Of a stretch of DNA of 64,000 nt, positions 25,001 to 34,770 are shown in pieces. The stretch is from Callipepla californica brunnescens (lineage: Eukaryota > Chordata > Aves > Galliformes > Odontophoridae). Each line of letters begins with the position of its first letter. The first letter of the stretch is position 1. The notes beneath the pieces were generated by a model, which saw only the letters and a program-made list of their open reading frames with translations, was not told where the DNA came from and made no database searches. Position numbers and translations under genes: made by a program. The DNA lies in contig JALIRH010000150.1 in NCBI GenBank assembly GCA_023055505.1, positions 186,001 through 250,000 on the forward strand, written 5' to 3'.

Positions 25001-25474
25001 CTGCCCTACCCTGCTCTGCTCTGACCCGCCCTTCCCTTCCCTTCCCTTCCCTTCCCTTCCCTTCCCTTCCCTTCCCTTCCCTTCCCTTCCCTTCCCTTCC
25101 CTTCCCTTCCCTTCCCTTCCCTTGTGCTGCCTTGCCCTGCCTTGCTCTGCCCTGTGTTCTCTGTCTTGCCTTGCCCTTCCTTGCCCTGCCCTGCCCAGCC
25201 CAGCCCTGCCCAGCCCTGTCCATCCCAGCCTTGCACTGCCTTACCTTGCCTTGCCTTACCCAGCCCTGCCTATCCTTGCCTTGCCCTGCACTATCTTTGC
25301 CTTGCCCTGCTTGGCCCTGCCTGGCCCTGCCCCGCCCTGCACTACCCTGCCCCACCCTGTCCTACCTTGCCCTGCCTTCCCTGCTCTGACCTGCCCTGCC
25401 CTGCATTGCCTTGCCTTGCCATGCCTTGCCTTGCCCTGCCCTATTTTCCCCTGCCCTGCCTTGTCTTCCTTTTC
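19079..25474. repeat. Degenerate pentamer satellite, part 3
   Basis: Same family. Large parts are near-copies of part 1: about 19.2-19.87 kb matches 12.95-13.65 kb, and about 20.07-21.0 kb matches 14.13-15.19 kb, each with the same rare variants (for example CCACTTCCTTACCTTCCAAC at about 15.12 and 20.93 kb). A CTTTACCTTGCTCTTCCCC block occurs at 21.28 and 24.75 kb. So the array grew by duplication of multi-kilobase blocks as well as of pentamers. Confidence 0.94.
25029..25123 (+). repeat. Perfect (CCCTT)19 microsatellite
   Basis: Nineteen uninterrupted CCCTT units inside the otherwise degenerate array: a recently expanded pentamer that lacks the TG of the surrounding family. Confidence 0.97.
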
Positions 25475-25483
25475 TTTAACCTG
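25475..25483. other. 9 bp direct repeat flanking ERV B plus exon 7, left copy
   Basis: TTTAACCTG immediately before the ERV B LTR. The same nine bases are at 31734-31742, just past the exon 7 fragment. TTAACCTG also occurs naturally in this satellite, so it may be microhomology and not a true target duplication. Confidence 0.6.
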
Positions 25484-25819
25484 TGTATGGGAACTGTTGA
25501 ATCACGGCCTGAACCACTGATTGATCACCTGAGGCAAGCCCTGAGTCAGCTGCAGGGGCACAACTGAGTGTGATTGGAAGGGGTGGAGTTTGACTCCACC
25601 TCTCCCAAGACCCCATTTAAGGGCTGACCACCAGCAGGGAAGGATCTCTTGTTGGAGATCCCTCCCTGGTGGAGTTATCGGCGAGCCTCAACCATCATCA
25701 AGGTGAGCCAATCTCTTTTGCTATTTATTTGTATACCATCTACTTAAAGCCTACCAAAAATATACCATCCTTTCGCACTACTTCCTTGAAGTGCTTTCTT
25801 TAGGGTTATTTGCCCAACA
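25484..25819 (+). repeat. ERV B 5' LTR (336 bp)
   Basis: TGTATGGGAAC to TTGCCCAACA. Contains the same two hairpins and the AAGGTGAGCC donor-like site as the ERV C LTR. Confidence 0.9.
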
Positions 25820-25821
25820 AT

Positions 25822-25838
25822 TGGCGAGCCAGGCAGGC
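25822..25838 (+). promoter_or_regulatory. Primer-binding site of ERV B
   Basis: TGGCGAGCCAGGCAGGC two bases after the LTR end, identical at its core to those of ERVs A and C. Confidence 0.7.
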
Positions 25839-25877
25839 TTAAAAAGATATATATATATACATATACAATAACTAACC

Positions 25878-27452
25878 ATGTTTTTCATTTGGAACCTTTT
25901 CAAATGGGGCAAGGGGGAGAACGTTATTCCCCTAGACCAAACAATTCCTGGTCAAATTCCAGTATTTATAGGGTCACCCTCTTATGGTCTTGCCACTGTT
26001 ATTGAAAAATGGGGACCCCTGCAGGTTACAGGGAATGTTTCTCCTTCCCCAGCCCAGCTGACGGATTATTTTCAAGGCCTAGATAAGGATATGCTAGTTA
26101 CTAAAGAACGTCGGCTAGCTGCTTCTGCAGTGGCCTGGCCTCTAATAATGGCTTTACATAAATTAGATGTAACTAATACAAACATAGAATCTGAAAATCA
26201 GTTGTTAAGAGATCGAATTGAGAAATTGGAACAACAGTTGGGCACATTAGTAGCAAAGAAGCCTGGACTAGATGTGCCAACAAGACAAATACGTACCATA
26301 TCAGTGGAGGACATCCAGGTCCCTGCAGTAACGGACCTAGATGTTTCAGCAGTCAAGATCTCTAAATCGGATCTCGAATCTCCATCTATGGAGGATCCGT
26401 TTGAGATCCGACCAATCATAACTCAAAAAACAAAAACCGCGCAGGATAGACCAGCGGGAGTGCCTCCTGAGCAATGGCCCCCTGCTGAAACATGCTTGCA
26501 TGTGACAGCTCGCCCATATACGGCAAGTGAGTTGATGGACCTAGTACAACGGTTCCATCAAAAACCAAGGGAAAGCGTACCATCATGGCTCCTGAGGTTA
26601 TGGGATGCAGGAGCTGAAAGCGTATTAGTTAGTGGGACAGAAATGTCTAAACTAGCATCTATAACTATACACCCAGCCCTGAGGCAAAGATTATATGCTG
26701 CCATCCATTATACTAATGAGAATCATTCTATTATAGATTGGTTGATGGCAGCATGCCGCCTAACATGGCCTAACAAATCTGACATTCCACTTAATACCGG
26801 TTTATGGTCCTCTATGGAGGACCTCCAAGCATACATCTGAGAACTGGGTATGAGAGAGGCTATGTATTCAGAAAACTTTGAAAGCCCTGATACAGAAAAA
26901 TTTACGGCAGGTATGGGAGACCTAATACTACAGCAAGCCCCCTCTCACCTTTATGGGACTTTGGTTTCCATACTAAACCCCTTAGTGGCTTCGGAGGCTA
27001 TCGTCCAACAGGCAGCCCAGTTGGTGGCAGACCTTGGGGAAACGGAGCGCATAAGAACTAGGCGCAATATCCGCATGATAGAAGAAGCTGAGGCATTCCC
27101 CATTAAAACTAGGAAGCCTGTCCCACGGATACCCCGATCGGGCCCCATACGGGTATCCCGGAAGACTATGTTCAATGATCTTATATAGGCCGGGGTTGCC
27201 TTTGCTAAAATCGATGGGCAACCCAACCATGTGTTGTTACAGCTCTGGAAACAACTGAGAAATGATCAAAAATTTCAGAGTACTCCCAGAAAATCGGGAG
27301 TATGAATAATACAGGAAGCACCAACAACAACTTGGAATTTGGCTGACTTTATAGTCCCAAATAGAAGGAAGAAACATCCACAGGTGTCACGGGCTACAGT
27401 GCCTGAACCATCTGCGGTAAAAGACTTAGACCTAGCGGACTTCAAGGAGTAA
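25878..27452 (+). pseudogene. gag: ERV B gag, disrupted
   Basis: Starts MFFIWNLFKWGKGEN. The frame is the same length as the intact ERV C gag but carries TGA at 26838-26840, TAG at 27186-27188, another stop near 27304, and ends TAA 27450-27452. The coiled-coil-like segment (ENQLLRDRIEKLEQQL) is intact. No zinc knuckle is visible. Confidence 0.86.
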
Positions 27453-27457
27453 CAAAG

Positions 27458-30400
27458 AACTCTGGTCCCTTTAGGGCCTCCAGATGTGACCGGAGGCCCT
27501 ATGTAGAACTAGAGATATTTTGGTCAAATAAGAATATTCAAAAGGTGATGGCTCTAGTGGACACTGGTGCGGAAACATCAATTATATATGGTGACCCAAC
27601 AAAATTTAAGGGCAATAGAATGATGATTGGTGGATCTGGGGGACAGACCATTCCGGTCACCCAGACATGGTTGAAAAATTGGGGGTTGGGCGTCTCCCAC
27701 CCCAGGAGTATAAAGTGTCAATTGCCCCAATTCCAGAATACATCTTGGGCATAGACATTTTATGGGGTCTGGCTCTCCAGACAACTGTGGGAGAGTTCAG
27801 ACCTCGACAAAGGTACATTAGTGTCCGGGCAATACAGACAGTATTGAGGGGCCATGCACAACAGGAGCCAATTTGTTTGCTGAAACCACGCTGGATTACT
27901 AATGTAAGACAGTATAGACTCCCCGGGGAGGGGGCAGGAAGAAATATCAAAAACGGTGCAGGAACTAGAAAGAGTAGGTATTATAAGACTTGCACGTTGT
28001 CCATATAATTCCCCCATAAGGCCAGTGTGGAAGTCGGATGGAACATGGAGAATGACAGTAGATTATAGGGAATTACACCACCCATCCATGCGGCAGTACC
28101 CAATCTTGCTTCCCTAATGGACACACTTAGTAGGGAAATCAAGACCTACCATTGTGTCCTGGATTTGGCAAATGCATTTTTTAGTATTCCGATTGCCAAA
28201 GAATTGCAAGATCAATTTGCATTCACATGGGGAGGCAGGCAGTGGACCTTTCAGGTCCTGCCACAGGGGTACGTGCATTCACCAACATACTGTCATAACT
28301 TGGTGGCGCGTGACCTAGCTAATTGGAGGAAACCTAATAATAACGTCAACTTATACCATTACATTGATGATCTCCTGTTAACATCCGACTCACTGGAAGC
28401 AGTAGGAGAGGCGGCAGTTTCATTAACCACCTACCTAGGTGAAAGAGGATGGGCTATCAATCCTCAAAAGGTGCAAGGTCCAGGCCTGTCCATAAAATTT
28501 CTGGGGGTAGTCTGGTCAGGAAAGACCGAAGTACTACCCAGTGCCATTGTAGATAAGGTTCAGGCATTCCCAGTCCCTACAACAGCAAAGCAGCTGCAGG
28601 TATTTCTAGATATATTGGGATACTGGCGTTCCTTTATACCTCATTTGGCGCAGCTGCTGAGACCTTTGTATAGACTCACAAAAAAAGGGCCAATCATGGG
28701 ATTGGAGGAGAACAGAACAGGATGCTTTCCAGCAGGCAAAACAGGCGGTGAAACAAGCCCAGGCATTGGGTATATTCGATCCTACCCTCCCAGCTGAATT
28801 AGATGTTCATGTTACTCAGGATGGCTTTGGCTAGGGCCTGTGGCAACGTCAGAGTTCTGTTCGGACTCCCATTGGATTTTGGTCTCAGGTCTGGCATGGA
28901 GCAGAAGATAGATATAGTATGACGGAAAAACAGCTATTGGCTGCCTATACTGCATTACAGGTGGTAGAGCCAATAACCCAGACGGCTGAAGTCATAGTTA
29001 AGACCACTCTTTCAATTCAGGGGTGGGTAAGAGATCTGATCCACCTCCCTATGACAGGGGTTGCCCAGGCACAGACAGTGGCACGATGGGTCACCTATCT
29101 CAGCCAGAGGAGTAGTCTGTCTTCCTCACCGTTGAAAGAAGAACTCCAAAAGATTCTAGGCCCAGTGACGTATCACAGTGATGCACCAAAATAAACCTTG
29201 GTTGCTCTGCCAGAGAAGAGTCCCGTCCAGGAAGGAAAATATCCCATTCCTGAAGATGCCTGGCACACAGATGGGTCCAGCAAGGGTAACCCAAGTATGT
29301 GGAGAGCAGTAGCATAGCATCCTGCTACAGACACGATCTGGTTTGAAGAGGGGGATGGTCAAAGCAGCCAGTGGGCAGAGCTGCGGGCTGTGTGGATGGT
29401 TATAACCAAAGAACCTGGTGATGGTATCCTGAATATCTGCACAGATAGTTGGGCTGTGTACCGGGGGCTCACTCTTTGGATCGCACAGTGGGCTACCCAG
29501 GACTGGACTATCCACTCCCGACCGATCTGGGGCAAAGATATGTGGCTAGACATATGGAATACAGTCAAACACAAAACTGTACGTGTCTACCATGTTTCTG
29601 GTCACCGACCCCTACAGTCACCAGGAAATGATGAAGCTGACACACTGGCCCGAGTTAGATGGGTTGAGAACTCACCATCTGAGAACATCGCCTACTGGTT
29701 ACATCAAAAGCTGTGGCATGCTGGACAGAAGACCATGCGGGCAGCTGCCAAAGTACGGGGACTACCCATACAATTATCGGACGTAGCTCAAGCATGCCGA
29801 GACTGTGATGCCTGCTCCAGAATGACACCGAGGTCATTGCCTGAAACAACAGCCCATCTTGCTAGAGGACACAATCCTCTACAGCGATGGCAGGTTGATT
29901 ATACTGGCCCCCTTCCTCGATCTGAGGGGGCGAGATATGCCCTAACCTGTGTCGACACCCTGAGTGGGCTAATGCAGGCCTATCCAGTACCAAAAGCCAA
30001 CCAGGCATATACCATCAAGGCACTCACGAGATTGATGGCTGCCTACGGGACACCACAAGTCATTGAGAGCGACCAAGGGACTCATTTCACGGGTACAATG
30101 ATACAGCACTGGGCAGAAGAGAACAACATCGAGTGGCGATTCCACCTGCCATACAATCCAACGGGGGCAGGCCTTATTGAGCATTATAATGGCATTCTCA
30201 AGGCTGCCCTGAAGTCAGACTCTCAGTCTCTGCAGGGGTGGATGAAGAGACTCCACGAAACCCTTCGAGATCTGAATGAAAGACCTAGAGATGGCAGACC
30301 CAGTGCCTTGAAAATGTTGCAAACAACATGTGCATCCCCAAATAGGATCCAAATTACTGGTACAGATAATGAGGTAAGACCTCAGACTGGCTGTGAGAAC

Positions 30401-30816
30401 AATCTTCTGCTCCCTGCCCCTGAGAACCTAAGACCAGGCACCAATAAAATAAGATGGCCTTGGAAGGTGCTGGTAGAACCATGACAGTGTGGCCTACTTG
30501 CACATTGGAGGAGGTTGTTGGAGGTGGGAGGTTCGGTAGTCCCTCCGGTAATTGGTACGTGGCCTACTGATATTGTGGTCAACACTCCAGTCTTTATTCC
30601 TAAAGGAACCCTATCATGTCTCTGTGGCAGACCAGGACACCCCCTTTGGTGCCTGATCTAATTGTGCAGCCACAGACATCGGGCCAAAAAGTTTGGTACA
30701 GGCAGCCAGGGCATGCCCCTGTACAAGCTGAAGATAGGAATACGGCCTGTATCTTACCCTGGAGGGCAGACCTCCCCCTCTTGGTACCTTTGAAACACCT
30801 ATATTACTCTCCGTGA
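27458..30816 (+). pseudogene. pol: ERV B protease-polymerase, disrupted
   Basis: The protease motif VDTGAETSIIYGDP is intact (27553-27594), but a run of five A at 27674-27678, where ERV C has three, shifts the frame. ERV D has the same two-base insertion. RT YIDD is near 28360. An indel near 28070 (shared with D) and A7 at 28680-28686 (shared with C) also disrupt RT. RNase H and integrase carry stops (near 28831, 29192 and 29317) but are then open from 29390 to 30484, covering CTDSW, NDEAD, the integrase HH-CC and D-D-E region (LIEHYNG). Not functional. Confidence 0.86.
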
Positions 30817-31145
30817 GTCTATGACTCTCTGGAGGGAACCAAATGATGCTGCCGGGTTCCAGAGTTGCTATAAGATCATGTGCAACATCCGGTGATGGTC
30901 TACCTGGGACTGATGGAGAGTAGGACGGACCTGCACAACGTGACCACATGCTTCCAGTAGACACCACCGAGCACTGGCCCAAGGAAGAACACGAGCCATA
31001 CGCTGATCATCACTCATCCCAGATTACATCGATACACATCGTGACGGGTTATTATGTAAAGCGTCGCGATATATTGGGTCTCTGTATTAAGGAGGGCTCA
31101 ACCTATAGTTACTTAATCAGTGGCCCATGTCATGAAGGGGTGGAG
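30817..31145 (+). other. ERV B post-pol segment with hairpin and polypurine tract
   Basis: Contains the hairpin ATCGTGACG / CGTCGCGAT (31038-31046 and 31062-31070) and the purine run GAAGGGGTGGAG before the 3' LTR. A 93-codon frame opens at 30948 and runs into the LTR to 31229. Confidence 0.7.
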
Positions 31146-31484
31146 TGTATGGGAACGATTGAATCATGGCCTGAACCACTGATTGATCACCTGAGGCAAG
31201 CCCTGAGTCGGCTGCAGGGGCACAAGTGAGTGTGATTGGAAGGGGTGGAGTTTGACTCCACCTCTCCCAAGACCCCATTTAAGGGCTGACCACCAGCAGG
31301 GAAGGATCTCTTGTTGGAGATCCCTCCCTGGTGGAGTTATTAGCAAGCCTTGACCATCATCAAGGTGAGCCACTCTCTTTTACTATTTGTTTGTATACCA
31401 TCTACTTAAGCCTACCAAAAATATAACACCTTTCGCACTATTTCCTTGAGTGCAGTTTGTAGGGCAAATAACCCCAAGAAAAGC
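31146..31484 (+). repeat. ERV B 3' LTR with inverted tail
   Basis: Normal LTR from TGTATGGGAAC to about 31454. The terminal block is then present in reverse complement (31458-31484) and merges into the intron next to RANBP2-like exon 7. Shared base for base in outline with ERV D at 52314-52343. Confidence 0.85.
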
Positions 31485-31518
31485 AATAACTAGAGGCACA
31501 CACTGAGAAGGGACTTAC

Positions 31519-31711
31519 ATAGAAACTCTTCAAATAGCACAGTGCTGCGAGTTCACACGCATCTCTCCACCGCATCTCATTGTTCTGGGCCATTTTCAGC
31601 AGGAAAGTTCCAGCGTGCATGTACAAGTGCCCTTTCATTTCCAGGAAAGCACGAGACAACTCATCAGCTCCATTCACATATGGCTTCACAGAGCGAAGAG
31701 TGCCATCAAAA
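31519..31711 (-). pseudogene. RANBP2: Isolated RANBP2-like exon 7 (duplicate)
   Basis: A 193 bp exon on the minus strand, nearly identical to exon 7 at 52087-52279. It keeps the acceptor (TACGTTCTAG) and donor (TAT/GTAAGT) and stays open, encoding FDGTLRSVKPYVNGADELSR onward to ALCYLKSFY. Two amino-acid differences from the plus-strand copy are clear (Thr for Ala near the start, Met for Lys in LLKMAQ). Exons 1-6 are absent on this strand, and upstream of it lies segment S instead of intron 6. It is therefore a duplicated single exon, carried with ERV B. It could still be spliced if transcribed from the promoter at about 34 kb. Confidence 0.85.
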
Positions 31712-31732
31712 CTAGAACGTAGAAAAGATTCA

Positions 31733-31883
31733 GTTTAACCTGCTGTAAAAGGCATGTCGTGTATGCAGAAGTCAATCTCCTACTTGAACTGGGGCTTCAA
31801 GGAAAGCAACAAAGATACTGCTGCCCTCCAAGACTGAAAACACCAGGACTTCCACTAGTAAAAGACAGCCCACGGAAGAAGGG
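31733..31883 (-). repeat. Segment S, copy 1 (151 bp)
   Basis: Reverse complement of 58458-58608, about 94 percent identical by eye and the same length. On the gene strand it runs from CCCTTCTTCCGTGGG to CAGCAGGTTAAAC and joins the exon 7 intron directly (TGAATCTTTTC). In the other locus it follows ERV D. Confidence 0.88.
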
Positions 31884-33419
31884 CATTAAGTGCAATGCAA
31901 AAATAAGTTTAATTAACTTTCATTCAGTACATTTAAAAAAGTTGCAATTACCAAACACTAAGACTGCAAACAACGACAAAAACTGTACTCTGTGTTCACA
32001 GAGATATGCTGTGCTAATGAACCAGAAGGAACCTTCTGCAGGACTGTGGTGGGACATACTACAAATATACCCTCAAAACCATTGAGCAAGTCTGCTTGCA
32101 CATACCCACTGTCACAGATCACAAGAGAAGCAGACAGACTGAATAAAGCAAGGAGCATGGCACGTTGATTCTGGCTAAGGAAGCCCAGAAGAGCAGGTGA
32201 CTTTCACTTGCATAGGGACAGTGACTTGTTCAACATTCACTCACTGCTTTCTCTGAAACACGGAAATTTAAGGGCAGACAGTAATGTACGACACAGTGTC
32301 CTGGTCACAGCGACACCAATTTTGCATCGATGGCACTAATCCCTTATGAAGCAAGATGCTAGTAAGTCTCACCAACAGACCTACTACATCCAGAAGGGCT
32401 TTCTACTGTTCTGGGCTTATTTCTGTTTGCTACTGAAATTAGTGTTCCTCCTCAGATGTGCCCCAGAATTCTCAGCACTCTCAACAGTGCAGCTCAACCA
32501 ACACTCAGAAACGTTTACTCTGAAATACACATCATACTAACTTGGAAGAAAAGTTAGAAAACGTTAAGAAAAGTTCAACAGAAATCTGAGTGGTTTGTAT
32601 CACAGAAGCATCTCTCAACTGTCGATATGAAGCACAAGAACAAAGCTCTCACAGTAAGTGCTATAAAAGACAAATATACAAAACTCAAAATAGAGTTTAC
32701 ATGAAAGAAAAGCATCAAATTGCAGATGAGAGAGCACGAGAGAAGGCAGCTCGGGCTTGAACACACAAAGTTCTCTGACATCAGAACAATTTCCACGAGG
32801 ACAGTAAACAAATGTAAAAAGAAGTGATCTTAATATAGTGGTTGGAAGGCATACATTTTCTTTGTTTACATTTCAGAGCCACAACTGTTTTTATTTATAA
32901 CATTACTAGTTCAGAGGAAAAAAAAAAAAGAAGAAAAAAAAAAAAAAAGAGTGTTTGGGAGCTGTTTAGGTAAAAGATATCATGACCCCTAGGTTTTACT
33001 TCTACAGTAACTGCCAGCTGTTAGAGATTTTCAGCAACTTTCTGGTTCCAAAGAGATGACAGAGGGGACTGAAGTTTACTTCACCTTTCTGTAGGGTCAC
33101 ACTCTCAGGTTTCAGGTTAGATGACAAGCTCAAAACTTCCCTCACTCTGGCTTAGCTCTCTGTAGCTGCTCAGTCACTGCATCTAGCACAGGATTCAGAG
33201 TGAAAATGCAAGTTACCATCACCTCTTACAGCTCTTACAGTTGGAAATCCCAATGTTTTTGAAATCACTGAGCAAGAGACCTCAATGGGACCTTCTAGTA
33301 CTTGAAGGCAGCTTATAAACAGGTAGGGGAGCGCTTTTTTACAGTCGTGCAGTGACAGAGCAAGGGTGGGAGTTGGGGGGAGGGGGGGAAGGGTAACAGC
33401 TTTAAACTGAATGAGTGAA
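31884..33419. other. Gene-free stretch
   Basis: Unique AT-rich sequence with an A-rich tract at about 32918-32949. No exon recognised on either strand. On the minus strand it lies between the EF-hand first exon at 34 kb and segment S. Confidence 0.4.
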
Positions 33420-33617
33420 GACTTACCTTAGATGTTAGGAGGAAACTGTTTACTCGGAGGGTGGTGCAGTGAAGCACAGGCTGCCCAAAGAAACTGCAGA
33501 TGCCCCATCCCTGGAGGTGCCCAAGGCCAGGTTGGATGAGGCCGTGGGCAGCCCGATTCGGTGGGTGTCTGGAATTCGGGCTCCTTCCAATACAAGCCAT
33601 TCTGTGACTCTACGGAA
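33420..33617 (+). mobile_element. CR1-type LINE 3' fragment
   Basis: Typical avian CR1 3' region: GATGCCCCATCCCTGGAGGT, then CAAGGCCAGGTTGGATGAGG, ending in CATTCTGTGACTCTACGG. Truncated at the 5' end, as usual for CR1. Confidence 0.85.
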
Positions 33618-33739
33618 TAGCAGAGGACTAGTTCCAGAAGCATCCTTACAGAGTGCCCAACACTGATCAACACACACTGCCAATAATCCCAGACATCTGA
33701 GCATTTCACTGCGGCTTACACCCAGCCACCTACCGAAAC

Positions 33740-34420
33740 CGTGCAAACTCAGCACAGCTGCCGCTGTGTCGCTCCCGCAGCCCCGAGCAGGGCAGCTCCC
33801 AGGCACGGCCGAGCCCATGGCCACGCGGGGACGGTGGAGGAGCTCGCCCACCGCCCTCGGGAGGCAGCGAGCTGCCAGCGGGGAGCAGGGGGCGGTCTGC
33901 GTCCGCCGCCTCTCACCGCTCCATTCCGAAAGCTGCGAGAAGTTGAGGCGGCGCTTTGAGAGGGCGGCTGTCTGCCGCTACCTGCTCATGAAGCCGTCCC
34001 CGTCACCGTCGCACGTCTGGAAAAGGCGCCTCATCCTCTCCTCCTCGCCAGTGCCGGAGGTATCGCCGCTGCTGCTCCCGGCGCCGCTCACCTCTGCTGC
34101 GGCAGCTGCCGCCATCACGCGCATGGCTCCGGAGAAGGAGGAGGCACGGCCGTCTTGAGCGCCTGACATTCCCGGCCCTGCCGACGCCCGCAAAGTGAGG
34201 GTGGCGGCACAAAGCTGGCGCGGGCGGGAGGAGGGGAGGCAGGGAGCCCCGGGGCGCGGGGGGGCTCGACCCTGCGCGCTCCTTCCGTGCTCCCACGGAA
34301 CACGGGCTCGTGCCCGCGGGGGGCAGGGCCGCTGGGCTCTGCCCCGCTGCCGAAAATGGCGGCGGTCTGTGAGCCGAGTGGGCGGCCGTGAGAAGTGAAT
34401 GTCTGCCCTGTTCGTTAGGG
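33740..34420. promoter_or_regulatory. CpG island, promoter of the minus-strand EF-hand gene
   Basis: GC- and CpG-rich region around the first exon at 33982-34124, typical of a vertebrate CpG-island promoter. It also holds a GGCGGAGG-type GC-rich stretch upstream (34200-34400). Exact start sites cannot be told. Confidence 0.7.
33982..34124 (-). CDS. MCC: First coding exon of an EF-hand protein, probably MCC
   Basis: Minus strand. ATG at 34124 (MRVMAAAAAA) or, more likely, at 34115 (MAAAAAAEVSG). An Ala/Ser/Gly-rich leader is followed by EEERMRRLFQTCDGDGDGF, the start of an EF-hand calcium-binding loop (DGDGDGF). The exon ends FMS-AG/GTAGCG at 33982, two bases into a codon. I recall the same EEERMRRLF...DGDGDG arrangement after a Ser-rich leader in the long isoform of MCC, a cytoplasmic regulator of Wnt signalling and cell migration. 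The rest of the gene is not recognised here. RAB11FIP3-type EF-hand proteins were considered and fit less well. Confidence 0.6.
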
Positions 34421-34489
34421 TTATGCGCTGCCCTGGGCACCAACAAGTGCTGTGAAAACCTTGACCAAACTGGTCCCACGGGGGGTACT

Positions 34490-34770
34490 GTAATTTTATG
34501 GGATCACGGAATATCTCAAGATGGAAGCGACCCCGAGGATCGCTGGAGTTCCACCCCTGGCTCAACGCAGCACCTTCCTGTATTCAGTCTCCATGTCTGG
34601 AAGCGCTGTTCAGATACTTCCAGAACTGCAGAACTCAAGGCTGTGCCCACTGCCCTTGGGCAGTGATGGTGAAGAGCCTTCCCCCAGTTCCCCCTGCTCG
34701 ACGCAGCTCCATGCTGTTCCCTGGGGTCCTGTAGTAACAACAAAACACGGTCTTTTCAGCACCGCTGTGT
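34490..34770 (-). mobile_element. CR1-type LINE 3' fragment, minus strand
   Basis: Reads as a CR1 3' end on the minus strand: the plus strand starts TGGGATCACGGAATATCTC, passes GGAGTTCCACCCCTGGCTC, and later CAGTGATGGTGAAGAGCC with CCCAGTTCCCCCTGCTCG. Degenerate, so old. Confidence 0.65.

Larger units (their letters stand above)
25484..31454 (+). mobile_element. ERV B: old provirus, heavily decayed
   Basis: 5' LTR 25484-25819, primer site at 25822, gag, pro-pol, polypurine tract and 3' LTR from 31146. It belongs to the same subfamily as C and D (LTR starts TGTATGGGAAC). The 3' LTR lacks its normal last 25 or so bases; in their place the tail appears inverted at 31458-31484 (TGTAGGGCAAATAACCCC). 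No simple 5 bp target duplication links the two LTR ends. Exactly the same odd junction is found at ERV D, so B and D descend from one insertion. Confidence 0.9.

Noticed and set aside
11645..25520. Dozens of long open frames (up to 481 codons) on both strands with Leu-Pro-Cys-Pro-Ala or Gly-Gln-Gly-Arg-Ala peptides
   Set aside because: They are the translation of stop-poor pentamers in all frames, with no start context, splice structure or domain.
33741..34398. Plus-strand open frames in the CpG island around the EF-hand exon
   Set aside because: They are antisense to the better supported minus-strand exon and have no motifs.
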